From the NCBI GenBank assembly GCA_027698105.1, contig JAQERH010000009.1, positions 30,675 through 94,674 on the forward strand: DNA of 64,000 bases, read 5' to 3'. A program made the translations under genes and the position numbers. Positions 8,406 through 16,611 of this stretch are shown here, in pieces. The notes beneath the pieces were generated by a model that saw only the letters and a program-made list of their open reading frames with translations, was not told where the DNA came from and ran no database searches. Position 1 is the stretch's first letter. Each line of letters begins with the position of its first letter. This DNA is from Lachnospiraceae bacterium AM93-12TA. GTDB taxonomy: Bacteria > Bacillota > Clostridia > Lachnospirales > Lachnospiraceae.

Positions 8406-8956
8406 ACGCTCTCCCCCCTTTCCTTGATAATCTCACAAAGCTTTCCTCTTGCCCGTCTAAGCCGTGAATTCACTGTAAACTGGCTGAGGTTTAACAGCTC
8501 TCCTATTTCTTTTGACGACAGCTCATTAATATAATACAGTCTCAGCACATCTTTATATTTTTGACCCAGCTGGTCAATGGCAGACGCCAGATCCGTTACA
8601 GAGACCCGATCAAAGAAAATTTCCTCTGTGCTGGGAGCCAGAGGTGTTATTTCTGTCTCCATTTCCTCACAGGAAATCGGCTGCTTCTGCCTCTTTCTGT
8701 ACATATCGATTGCTGTATTTCTGGTAATAGTCATCAGGAAGTTCTTGGTTCTGATATCGTTCATCTCCTCAGACGTTATCCTGTCGAGATTTTTGATTAT
8801 CTTAATCAGAGACAGCTGAACGGCATCTTCCGCATCCTCGGTCTGGTTCAGTATCTTATAAGCGGCTGCATACATTGAGCCGCTGTAAAGAGCATACAAG
8901 GTCTGAAATTTTGACAGTTCGCCCGGTTCTTTAAGCATTGAAGTAAGAATAATCAT
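8402..8956 (-). CDS. ECF-type RNA polymerase sigma factor
   Basis: A 184-residue sigma-70 family protein. Region 2 is seen in LYALYSGSMYAAAYKILNQTEDAEDAVQLSLIKII (about 20-54), and region 4 in LGQKYKDVLRLYYINELSSKEIGELLNLSQFTVNSRLRRARGKL (about 128-172). There is no region 1 or 3, as in ECF factors. It is translationally coupled (4-bp overlap) to the downstream anti-sigma gene. The sensed signal is unknown. The secreted protein at 7158 is a plausible target. Confidence 0.93.
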   Translation of the reverse strand: MIILTSMLKEPGELSKFQTLYALYSGSMYAAAYKILNQTEDAEDAVQLSLIKIIKNLDRITSEEMNDIRTKNFLMTITRNTAIDMYRKRQKQPISCEEMETEITPLAPSTEEIFFDRVSVTDLASAIDQLGQKYKDVLRLYYINELSSKEIGELLNLSQFTVNSRLRRARGKLCEIIKERGESV

Positions 8957-9047
8957 GGTTCTTTTGTTCTTTCCTCTGTATTTCTTAAAATTTCATGCAA
9001 AGGCAGGAGTCCCCCTGCGTCTTTTCACTGCATATCCTGCCCCATGA

Positions 9048-9106
9048 CAAAAGGGCGCTGCAATCCAGCCTTTTGTATTCCTCAAGCCATCTTGTAGCGC
9101 CTTTTA
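9048..9106. terminator. Bidirectional terminator-like hairpin
   Basis: The arms CAAAAGGGCGCT (9048-9059) and AGCGCCTTTTAA (from 9096) pair around a long loop, giving GCGCC plus T-runs on both strands. It lies just past the radical-SAM gene stop at 9113 and would end that minus-strand transcript. Confidence 0.6.
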
Positions 9107-9112
9107 ATGTTT

Positions 9113-9985
9113 CTATAAATCTCCCGTTTCCCGGAATCTTCTGTAATGATGCGTTTCCTTCGCCTCATCCAGCTGGGCCAGCATGGATGGAATATCCTCG
9201 TTCAGGTTTCCGGCTAAAACGACGTAGTTGGAAGCATGATTGGTACGGAATACCGTTCCCGGAGAATCCACATTTTCCAGGAAAATTTTCATTTCATCCA
9301 CAATTTCATCTGCAGTGATCCGCTCGAACCGCCCCTTTACCACATCGTCATACATAGGTGTTCCCTCATAGAGACGGAGTGTCAGAAAGGAAGCGTACTC
9401 CGGATTCATAGCCGAGATAAGCTCCGCGCAGGAGCGGGCGTGCTCCTCCACTTTCTGTCTGCCTCCCAGACCTGAAATTAACGTCACTGAGGTCTGAATG
9501 CCGCAGCGCTTTAACTTCTGTCCTGCTGCCTTTAATTCGGCTGCTGTTACTCCTTTGCAGATGGATTTCAGAATCTCATCGTCTCCTGACTCAGCTCCTA
9601 CATAGACAATTCCAAGTCCTGCTTCCCGGAGACTTTTAAGCTCCTCCTCACTTTTTCTCAGAATGTCCTGAGCCGTCCCGTAGGAGGCCACACGGGTACA
9701 GTTGGGAAACAGCTCTCTTACTGCTTTTAAGATCTCCAGAAGCTTTTCCGTCTGGAGTACCAGGGCGTCTCCGTCTGCCAGGAATACCTTCTGGACGTAA
9801 GCTCCATAGCTGTCGTGGGCCCCCTGCAGATCCTCCATAATCTCCTCCATGCTTCTGACACGGAAATCCTTAGCCTTGTACATGTTGCAGAAGGTACAGG
9901 TATTGTGGGCGCAGCCAATGGTCACCTGCACAATTAAGCTTCTCGCCTCGCTGGGCGGACGGTAAACAATTCCTTCATATCTCAT
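9113..9985 (-). CDS. Radical SAM protein with CX4CX2C cluster motif
   Basis: A 290-residue radical SAM protein. The cluster motif is GCAHNTCTFC (C25, C30, C33), i.e. CX4CX2C instead of the usual CX3CX2C; this spacing is known in one group of stand-alone radical SAM proteins beginning RPPSEARSLIVQVTIGC. Further blocks are VFLADGDAL, ELKSLREAGLGIVYVGAESGDDEIL and TSVTLISGLGG. No extra Cys cluster or B12 domain is present. The reaction is unknown. It is monocistronic or weakly linked to the LysR gene upstream. Confidence 0.85.
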   Translation of the reverse strand: MRYEGIVYRPPSEARSLIVQVTIGCAHNTCTFCNMYKAKDFRVRSMEEIMEDLQGAHDSYGAYVQKVFLADGDALVLQTEKLLEILKAVRELFPNCTRVASYGTAQDILRKSEEELKSLREAGLGIVYVGAESGDDEILKSICKGVTAAELKAAGQKLKRCGIQTSVTLISGLGGRQKVEEHARSCAELISAMNPEYASFLTLRLYEGTPMYDDVVKGRFERITADEIVDEMKIFLENVDSPGTVFRTNHASNYVVLAGNLNEDIPSMLAQLDEAKETHHYRRFRETGDL

Positions 9986-10049
9986 CTTATAATTTCTCCT
10001 TTTTCTGTATAATCAGCTGAAGTTCAGCTGTTTTTCTGTCTTCCATGGC

Positions 10050-11066
10050 CTATGCTTCCTTCGTTCTTCCTGCGTGGTCCTTTCCTGACGGGCGTTCCGC
10101 CGCAGGCACAGGAACCGGCATTGCCCCGTTCTTGCCCAGGGATACCTTCAGAAACTCCTCCATGGCTTTTGTCATATATTTATTTCTCTTTTTGTAAAAA
10201 TACACGTTCCGGATTGCCAGACCGTCATCCATCTTGTAGTAGCACAGCGGCACATCAAAAGGAACGCTGCTGACCAGAGCATCTGGAATGAAGGTGGCTC
10301 CCATTCCCTTGCTTGCCATGTTGAAGGCTGTGATCACCTGATCCGGCTTCAGAATAATATTCGGGGTGTAATTCTGGCGGCTGCACATTTTTACCCCCCG
10401 TTTGTAAATGCTGTTTTCCTCTTTCAGGAAAATAAACGGCGTTTTCTTTAAAAGAGGGAGAGGAAGCTCCGGAAACTCTCTGGACTGATAGGCTCCGCTC
10501 TCAATGGACTCCCGACTCAGCCTGTACTGATTCAGCTCCTGGTTAATCTCAAATCCGGAAGGAACTGCCAGCACAATCCGCTCTGTACTGTAGTAATATT
10601 TATCGTAATTCTTATCGTCCATCTCCGAATTATCGATGAGAAGATCTATTTCCTCAGAAAACAGCTTATCCGTCAGCTGGGACGTGGTTCCCTCTACCAG
10701 CTCAATCTTGATCTGGGGGTATCTGCGTGAAAACTCCGCCAGAAGGCTGGGAAGAATATAGGAGGTCAAAAAAACGGTTCCTCCAATCGTCAGCTTTCCG
10801 GCCAACAGCCCATTTAAATTATTCAGCTGATTAATGGTATTCTGCTCCAGCGCAAACAGCTTCTCGATGGCGTCAATGTAAACCTCACCGCTGGGCGTCA
10901 GGCCAATGGGGGAGGTGCTCCTGTCAAAAATAGGGCTTCCTATCTTTTTTTCCACCTTTTTGATCGCCGTACTTAAAGCCGGCTGGGTGATGTAGAGCTT
11001 CTGAGCGGCCTTGGAAAAGCTCTTCTCCTCATAGACCGCATACACATATTCCTTTCCGTCAAACAT
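10050..11066 (-). CDS. LysR-family transcriptional regulator
   Basis: A 338-residue LysR-type regulator: N-terminal winged helix (SFSKAAQKLYITQPALSTAIKKVEKKIG, about 15-42), linker helix, then a two-lobed periplasmic-binding-like effector domain (KLTIGGTVFLTSYILPSLL and following). It is about 40 residues longer than usual because of a proline- and charge-rich tail. LysR proteins usually face their target gene, but here the divergent side holds only a 260-bp stretch without a convincing gene. The promoter at 11127-11158 is symmetric. Confidence 0.92.
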   Translation of the reverse strand: MFDGKEYVYAVYEEKSFSKAAQKLYITQPALSTAIKKVEKKIGSPIFDRSTSPIGLTPSGEVYIDAIEKLFALEQNTINQLNNLNGLLAGKLTIGGTVFLTSYILPSLLAEFSRRYPQIKIELVEGTTSQLTDKLFSEEIDLLIDNSEMDDKNYDKYYYSTERIVLAVPSGFEINQELNQYRLSRESIESGAYQSREFPELPLPLLKKTPFIFLKEENSIYKRGVKMCSRQNYTPNIILKPDQVITAFNMASKGMGATFIPDALVSSVPFDVPLCYYKMDDGLAIRNVYFYKKRNKYMTKAMEEFLKVSLGKNGAMPVPVPAAERPSGKDHAGRTKEA

Positions 11067-11126
11067 GTTCTCTCCTATATCTATCCTATAATTAAAAATT
11101 AATAGTTATTATCTTTCTATATGAAT

Positions 11127-11158
11127 TTGATTATATACGAACCCTGTTATATAATCAA
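11127..11158. promoter_or_regulatory. Symmetric face-to-face promoter in a perfect dyad
   Basis: TTGATTATATA and TATATAATCAA form a perfect 11-bp inverted repeat with a 10-bp spacer. Because of the symmetry both strands read TTGATT, 17 bp, TATAAT. The minus copy would start the LysR gene about 57 nt upstream of its ATG; the plus copy would fire into 11162 onward. The dyad is also a natural candidate for the LysR operator. Confidence 0.65.
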
Positions 11159-11426
11159 GGCATAGCATACAAGTTGTTTTATGAATTACAGTAATTCAAA
11201 TTTCCGGCGTTTGGGAAAAAGGCCTTGCAGCCTGCTTCCATCAAAATGCCCGCTGCTCCCGTCTGGTTCAGACGGCCGGCAGTTTCAGCCAGCTTATCAA
11301 AGCCGGTTTTCCCCAAAACCGGTTCCTTTATATTTGAATATTCCTCGTGAGCACGCCCTGCCAGACCCTCATTCCCCAACCAAACCGCAGCGGCGTGCTC
11401 AACCCTTTTTATCCCAAAACACTAAT
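11159..11426. other. Unexplained structured intergenic stretch
   Basis: No recognisable gene. The plus strand downstream of the symmetric promoter contains several inverted repeats (GTCTG/CAGAC near 11262, a GGTTTT/AAAACC pair near 11310) and ends with GAGCACGCC (from 11348) pairing with GGCGTGCTC near 11400, then CCCTTTTT. That would suit a small plus-strand RNA of about 250 nt. The minus strand holds a 66-codon TTG-start frame with native-looking codon use, which could be a gene remnant. I cannot decide between these. Confidence 0.35.
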
Positions 11427-12122
11427 TTACAAACCAGACCCACTCCCAAGTACGTTCAAAAGCAGAAACCAGACTGGCGGAACTAAAAGAGATGGAAGCA
11501 TATTCATGGTTTTGCAGTCCTTAATTTTCAGAATCGACAGGCCGGAGGCGGCGATAAGAACGCCTCCCACAATCGAAATCTCCGCCATCAGCGGTTCCGA
11601 TAAAAAGCCGGACAGCACACTGGCTCCCAGATAAATCGAACCCTGCCAGAAAAATAAAACGACAGCAGCCAGGGCAATTCCAATGCCATAGGTGGAAGAC
11701 AGGGCGATAAATGTCACAAAGTCCAGCGTGGCATTTGTATACAGATAGGTATTGTTCCCATATACGGCGCTTTCCATGGGGCCTATAATTGACATGGTTC
11801 CCACACAGCACAGCAGGATGGCAGTAGAAAGTCCTTCTCCCAGCTGGGAGGCGTGAAAGCCGGCCATCATACGCTGAAAGCGGCCATCCAGATCAAGAAT
11901 GGTTCCTGCCAGGCTCCCCAGAGCCAGACTGGCAATAAACAACACCGGATAGCGGCTGTCCGCCATTCCCTCGACCGCCGAGTGGGCTCCTAACATGAAG
12001 GCTGCCAGTCCCATGGCATTAAACATAGCTCCCTGATACTCTTCCTTAATACCCTTTTTTACACGGCTTCCAATCAGGCTGGCTGTTACGATTGCACCGA
12101 CATTTACGATTGTTCCTGTCAT
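11427..12122 (-). CDS. DUF554 family membrane protein
   Basis: A 231-residue DUF554 (YdfK-like) integral membrane protein with about seven hydrophobic segments. It opens TIVNVGAIVTASLIGSRVKKGI and has the family's GEGLSTAILLCCVGTMSIIGPMES stretch. It may be a small transporter; no substrate is established. The ATG at 12122 overlaps the Nudix stop codon (ATGA), so I prefer it to the upstream ORF start. It is the last gene of the Nudix operon. Confidence 0.88.
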   Translation of the reverse strand: MTGTIVNVGAIVTASLIGSRVKKGIKEEYQGAMFNAMGLAAFMLGAHSAVEGMADSRYPVLFIASLALGSLAGTILDLDGRFQRMMAGFHASQLGEGLSTAILLCCVGTMSIIGPMESAVYGNNTYLYTNATLDFVTFIALSSTYGIGIALAAVVLFFWQGSIYLGASVLSGFLSEPLMAEISIVGGVLIAASGLSILKIKDCKTMNMLPSLLVPPVWFLLLNVLGSGSGL

Positions 12123-12637
12123 CTTGCCGCTTCCTTCCCGGCTGATTCTCCATCGCCTGGGCCTTTTTCCTCCCCGTCCAGACTCCACCGGATCAGCCTG
12201 TCTCCTCTGTATTCAAGCTTCAGGGAAAAGAAAGGACGCTTCTCCTCCAGGAGGCGGAAAAAGATTCGATCCCCCTCCCAGAGATTCAGCTCGTTCAGGC
12301 GGGTTTTGTCCACCCATTCCAGGGTTCCCTCATCACACTCTTTCAAAACTCCCTCAAAACCGTCAGCGGTAAACAGACACATATATTCCGTGGGCCACCC
12401 TTCCGCCAGAAAGGTGACAAGCCCTCTGAAGCGCCAGGAGGTCAGCGTCAGCCCGGTCTCTTCCCTGGCCTCCCGCAGAAGACACTCCTCTGGGCTTTCT
12501 CCCTCCTCAAAATGGCCTCCGATTCCGATCCACTTATCCTTATTGACATCTTTTTCCTTCTTTACCCTGTGAAGCATCAGGTATTTTCCATCCTGCTCAA
12601 TATAGCAGAGAGTTGTCAGCTGTGATTTCTCTCTCAT
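12119..12637 (-). CDS. Nudix hydrolase (8-oxo-dGTP diphosphatase-like)
   Basis: A 172-residue Nudix protein. The Nudix box GGHFEEGESPEECLLREAREETGL (about 41-64) has all consensus residues. The N terminus TTLCYIEQDGKYLMLHRVKKE matches MutT/8-oxo-dGTP-type members, consistent with nucleotide-pool sanitation, but substrate range in this family is broad. About 35 extra C-terminal residues are charged and low in complexity. It overlaps the downstream DUF554 gene by 4 bp. Confidence 0.88.
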   Translation of the reverse strand: MREKSQLTTLCYIEQDGKYLMLHRVKKEKDVNKDKWIGIGGHFEEGESPEECLLREAREETGLTLTSWRFRGLVTFLAEGWPTEYMCLFTADGFEGVLKECDEGTLEWVDKTRLNELNLWEGDRIFFRLLEEKRPFFSLKLEYRGDRLIRWSLDGEEKGPGDGESAGKEAAR

Positions 12638-12688
12638 CTGTGTCTCACTCCTGTCTTCTGTTTGTTTAAATATTAAAGTGCTTTCGCA

Positions 12689-14158
12689 CTAATCCAGGTA
12701 AAGCTTTCCGAAGTCCTTGGCTCCATCCTCCAGAATTCTCCTAAGAAAATCGCTGAGTTCGCTGGCGTACTGGTACTTGTCCCACAACTCTGCCGCCGGG
12801 TCTCCTTTGACCTCATCTGCAATTTCATACATCTTTCCGCCATAATAGTAGACGCAGAGCTTGGCATAGAACTGGGACATCATCTCTATCTCACTTCCTG
12901 ACAGGTGAAGGGTTCCCTTTCTGTTCTGGCGCTCTAAGTCGCTGACTGCGTGTTCATAGGAGATCTGGTGCAGGAAATTCTCGCTGTAGTGGAAGAAATC
13001 CGCCAGATCCGGATTCTTGTAAGAATTTTCTCTGGCCCATTTTTCTACATTTACTGTCTCTGTATGGTAGGTAATGGAGCCGTCATCGTAAAGATCTACC
13101 ACTCCATAGCGACAGGGAGCCATCACCAGAGATCCTGTCACCACCTCAGCCACATCGTCCTCTTCCATATGATGCTGCAGATGAAGATGACCGCTTAAAT
13201 GCAGTCTGACCTCATTGTCAGAGAGCATCTGCAAAAGTTCTTCGCTGTGCTCAATCGTACAGTCATCATAAAAGGCGTCACTGACACCGCTCTGCTCCAG
13301 GAGATTGTGGTGGCTGACTGTAATCACCTCTGCCCCCTCTTCCCAGGCCTCATAGAGAATCGGCTCCATCCATTTATAGGTTCCGCTCTGAATCATTCCG
13401 CCTACCTGGTTTACCGGATCGTACTGGCAGGAGTCCAGCATCAGAAGCCACAGGCTGCTGTCCACCTTATAGAGATAACTGAGGGAATTAGGATCCCGGC
13501 TGTCTGCAGCCACATAGCCAAAATCAGAATAGATATCTGCAAATTCCTCTGCTGTTATGCTGTCCACAGGGTAGGAATTTGTGCCGGAAAACCGTCTGGC
13601 ATGGGAATTATTAATGTCGTGATTGCCTGGAACTACCAGCACGGGAATTCCCTCTTTATCCAGCTCCTCCAGCAGGGAGGCAAGCTCCTCATGGCTGGCC
13701 TTTTCTCCGTTCAGCGTCAGATCTCCGCTGAGCAAAATCAAATCCGGATCCTTCTCCTTCATATCTGCAAGAAAGGCGTCGAGAATTTCCCAGCTATAGA
13801 GAAGGACACGTCCGTCTCCTCCATACACATAATTAATAAAACTCTGGCACCGGTTGCCAGCCAGCTCTTCAGCCAGATAGTGAATGTCTGTAGCCAGGAC
13901 AATCTCATAGCTCGATTCCTCGCCAGGCTCTTCCTGAGTTTCTTCCTCTCTCGTTTCCTCAGGGCTTTCCCCTGTTTCTGACTCCTTCTCTATGCTCTCC
14001 TCTGTCTCTTTTTCTGCAGTCGGTGTCTCAGACGGAGATTTTTCTGCCTCCGATGACACCTGCTCCTCCTGCCCTGTCTGAGCTGTCCTCTGGCAGCCTG
14101 ATACAGTCAGGCACAGTCCTGCTGCTGCGGCAAATACTGCTGCTTTTATTTTTCTCAT
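12689..14158 (-). CDS. Lipoprotein metallophosphoesterase
   Basis: A 489-residue secreted lipoprotein: signal peptide with lipobox LTVSGC, so lipidated at the cysteine near residue 22. A Glu/Ser/Thr-rich linker (about 23-85) and a calcineurin-like phosphoesterase domain follow. Metal ligands are visible as ATDIHYL (DxH), SGDLTLNG (GDxxxNG), VPGNHDINN (GNHD), VSHHNLL and SGHLHLQHH (GHxH). It acts outside the cytoplasm at the membrane surface. Substrate unknown; phosphodiester or nucleotide cleavage is expected from the fold. Confidence 0.9.
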   Translation of the reverse strand: MRKIKAAVFAAAAGLCLTVSGCQRTAQTGQEEQVSSEAEKSPSETPTAEKETEESIEKESETGESPEETREEETQEEPGEESSYEIVLATDIHYLAEELAGNRCQSFINYVYGGDGRVLLYSWEILDAFLADMKEKDPDLILLSGDLTLNGEKASHEELASLLEELDKEGIPVLVVPGNHDINNSHARRFSGTNSYPVDSITAEEFADIYSDFGYVAADSRDPNSLSYLYKVDSSLWLLMLDSCQYDPVNQVGGMIQSGTYKWMEPILYEAWEEGAEVITVSHHNLLEQSGVSDAFYDDCTIEHSEELLQMLSDNEVRLHLSGHLHLQHHMEEDDVAEVVTGSLVMAPCRYGVVDLYDDGSITYHTETVNVEKWARENSYKNPDLADFFHYSENFLHQISYEHAVSDLERQNRKGTLHLSGSEIEMMSQFYAKLCVYYYGGKMYEIADEVKGDPAAELWDKYQYASELSDFLRRILEDGAKDFGKLYLD

Positions 14159-14200
14159 AAAATGGTTTCGTTTCCTTTCCCTTTTGTTTCCTTACAGTAC

Positions 14201-15352
14201 CTATACATAGGAGTGGTCAATCTGAATAATGGCGCAGCAGCATGGCATGGTTTCGCACACCTGATCCTGCACCTGCTTTTTCAGCTCCTCCTCACTCAGC
14301 TTCATTCCGAAAGGTACTACTACATCGAACAGAATCTTGGTGACTCCTCCTCCGTGAACCAGGCGAAAATCGTGAATGGTCAGTTTCTCGTCAATGGCCT
14401 TCACCATCTTCTCAATCTGCTCCCTTTTCTCCTTCATTTCCGGATCCTTCAGATCCACTGGATCCATGTGGATCACGGCCTCGCAGCCCAGACGCTCCCG
14501 CAGCTCCATCTCCACTCCGTCAATGGCGTCGTGAAGTTCAAAAATATCCTGGCTTCCGTCCACCTCTCCGTGAAGGGAAACCATCCTATGGCCTGGACCA
14601 TAATCGTGAACCACCAGATCATGGATTCCGATGATCTCCGGTCTGGAAAGAACGATACTCTGGATCTCGTCAATAAATTCCGGTTCCGGCGCCTGCCCCA
14701 GAAGCGGATTCAAGGTTTCCTTAGCTGCCTCATAACCGGCCTTCAGGATAAATACAGCCACCAGAACTCCGCACCAGCCGTCTACATTTACTCCTGTAAA
14801 TTTCATAATCAGCATGGAGAGAAGTACCATGGAAGTAGCAAGGGCATCGCTTAAACTGTCTGCAGCTGTGGCTTTCATAGCCGCCGAATCAATTTTCGCC
14901 CCAATCCTTCTGTTGTAAAAGCTCATGTACAGCTTCACTGCCACCGATACCAGAAGAATAACCATGGAAAGGACTCCTGTGTCCACTGCCTCCGGGTGTA
15001 TGATTTTTTCAATGGAGGAACGTCCCAGCTCCACACCCATGACAATGATAGCAATGGATACGGCCAGACCTGACAGATATTCAATTCTGCCGTGGCCGAA
15101 GGGATGCTCCTCGTCTGCCGCCTGGCCTGCAAACTGAAAGCCTAACAGGGTAATCACTGAGGAACCGGCATCTGATAAGTTATTAAAGGCATCGGCCATC
15201 ACAGCGATGGATCCGCTCAGAAATCCAGCCAGATATTTTCCTGCAAATAAAAGCAGATTCAGGGCAATTCCCAGAGAGCCGCAGAGAATTCCGTAAGCCC
15301 TTCTCTCATCCTTTCCCTGCTTAATAAAAATGCGTTCCAGCAGAGTAATCAT
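14201..15352 (-). CDS. Cation diffusion facilitator (CDF) transporter
   Basis: A 383-residue CDF-family metal cation/proton antiporter with six membrane helices in the first 210 residues and a cytoplasmic C-terminal domain. The signature SIAVMADAFNNLSDAGSS (first metal-binding DxxxD) and a second site AAVDSLSDALATS-like (TAADSLSDALATS) are visible. The C-terminal domain (about 215-300) carries HxH-type residues and is followed by an additional about 80-residue extension. Zn, Fe or Mn export is expected. Its ATG overlaps the stop of the upstream GIY-YIG-YaaA gene. Confidence 0.92.
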   Translation of the reverse strand: MITLLERIFIKQGKDERRAYGILCGSLGIALNLLLFAGKYLAGFLSGSIAVMADAFNNLSDAGSSVITLLGFQFAGQAADEEHPFGHGRIEYLSGLAVSIAIIVMGVELGRSSIEKIIHPEAVDTGVLSMVILLVSVAVKLYMSFYNRRIGAKIDSAAMKATAADSLSDALATSMVLLSMLIMKFTGVNVDGWCGVLVAVFILKAGYEAAKETLNPLLGQAPEPEFIDEIQSIVLSRPEIIGIHDLVVHDYGPGHRMVSLHGEVDGSQDIFELHDAIDGVEMELRERLGCEAVIHMDPVDLKDPEMKEKREQIEKMVKAIDEKLTIHDFRLVHGGGVTKILFDVVVPFGMKLSEEELKKQVQDQVCETMPCCCAIIQIDHSYV

Positions 15353-16380
15353 TTCGTTTTATCCTCCTTAAGAAATACAAATTCATGGTCCGAGGACCGC
15401 TCCGGGCAGAAAGAAAAGCCCATTCTGTCAAACTCCTTTGCCTCCTCTGGCGTTTCGGCTCCCCGCTCCGCCAGAAAGCGCACCATTTCGCCCCTGGCCA
15501 TCTTGGCCTCCGTAGCCTTCACCCTGACCTTTCCCTCTGTCAGAGTTCCGAACACACAGGTGACAAACTGATCTTCCGGCATCAGGTACGGCTCCACCGC
15601 GCGGCTGTACTCCTTAGAAGCCAGATTTAAAATTACTGCCGGTTTTCCGCCTGAAAGCTCCCTGTAAAGCTTATCTCCCCACCAGCTGTATAAATCCTTA
15701 TGTAACCCCATTTTCAGTTTTGCCTGCATTTCCAGACGATAGGGAACCACCCCGTCGTCAGCCCTCAGAACGCCGTACAGGCCGCTTAAAATCCGCAGGT
15801 GGCTGCACACGTACTCCCACTGCTCCTTCGTAAAAATCTGAGGCGCCATATACTGGTACTGAATCCCCACATAGGCCAGAACTGCCGGAGTCAGCCCCCG
15901 ATCCAGCCGCATAGTCTGATAGCGAAGATAGTTTTCATGGGTAATGGCATCATTGGCTTTAAAAAGGGCCTTTAATTCTGCCTCAGAAAAGCCCTGAAGA
16001 GTCCGCAAAAGCTCTCCGGCCTCCTCAAGGAATACCGGCGCGTCTCTCCAGGGCATATCATCGCATTTCACCTGCATCCGCTTGGCAGGCGATACAATCA
16101 TTTTCATAGCCACAGCTTCTCTTCTCCCTCTTTTGCAGTTAAATTCCTCCACCAGAGCCTCTTTCTGAGATCTGGACAGCCTCTTTATCGCTGCCTCTCT
16201 CTTCATGGCCTCGCTCTTAGTGGAAAACTCCTCAAAATAAGCCAGGGCCACCGGCCTCCTGGCTCTCGTGTACTTGGCTCCCTTCCCACTGTTGTGGGCG
16301 GCAACCCTTTCCTCCAGATGGTTTGTCCACCCGCAGTAAAGAGTGCCGTCACAGCAGCGCAGAAGATACGTGTAATTCAT
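15349..16380 (-). CDS. GIY-YIG nuclease domain fused to YaaA
   Basis: A 343-residue single reading frame joining two proteins usually made separately. Residues 1-85 are a UPF0213-type GIY-YIG domain (YTYLLRCCDGTLYCGWT, then the R of EERVAAHN and E of EAMKREAAIK). Residues 92-343 are a complete YaaA/DUF328 protein (MKMIVSPAKRM start, then LSGLYGVLRADDGVVPYRLEM). YaaA limits oxidative DNA damage in E. coli. The chosen ATG follows GGGAGGT. YaaA's own methionine at 16107 is preceded by a purine-rich stretch, so a separate short product may also be made. No stop codon separates the halves. Confidence 0.85.
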   Translation of the reverse strand: MNYTYLLRCCDGTLYCGWTNHLEERVAAHNSGKGAKYTRARRPVALAYFEEFSTKSEAMKREAAIKRLSRSQKEALVEEFNCKRGRREAVAMKMIVSPAKRMQVKCDDMPWRDAPVFLEEAGELLRTLQGFSEAELKALFKANDAITHENYLRYQTMRLDRGLTPAVLAYVGIQYQYMAPQIFTKEQWEYVCSHLRILSGLYGVLRADDGVVPYRLEMQAKLKMGLHKDLYSWWGDKLYRELSGGKPAVILNLASKEYSRAVEPYLMPEDQFVTCVFGTLTEGKVRVKATEAKMARGEMVRFLAERGAETPEEAKEFDRMGFSFCPERSSDHEFVFLKEDKTK

Positions 16381-16611
16381 TCTTTCACACCTCCCGCTGT
16401 TCCGGGCTATGTAAACGGCAGCAGCACCCTGCGCAGTCATACCGCCGCCGCCCGGAGCCTTAAAACAGACAGAGCCTGAACCTCCGTATCTATTTAAAGC
16501 ATCGGCCAGATGCGAACATGCCTTCCGGCCTCCCGGAAAGGCTCTGCCCTTCCAGTCATACTCTATTATATGAATTTTCTCCCGAAATGCAACTTTCATC
16601 CCCGGATTTTT

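Noticed and set aside
11181-11486. 101-codon plus-strand frame after the symmetric promoter
   Set aside because: The Pro/Arg/Gln-rich peptide has no ribosome site and runs into the convergent DUF554 gene; I treated the stretch as non-coding or a remnant.
13199-13981. Long plus-strand open frame (260 codons)
   Set aside because: It is antisense to the lipoprotein phosphoesterase, has no ribosome site, and its composition is the mirror of the real gene.
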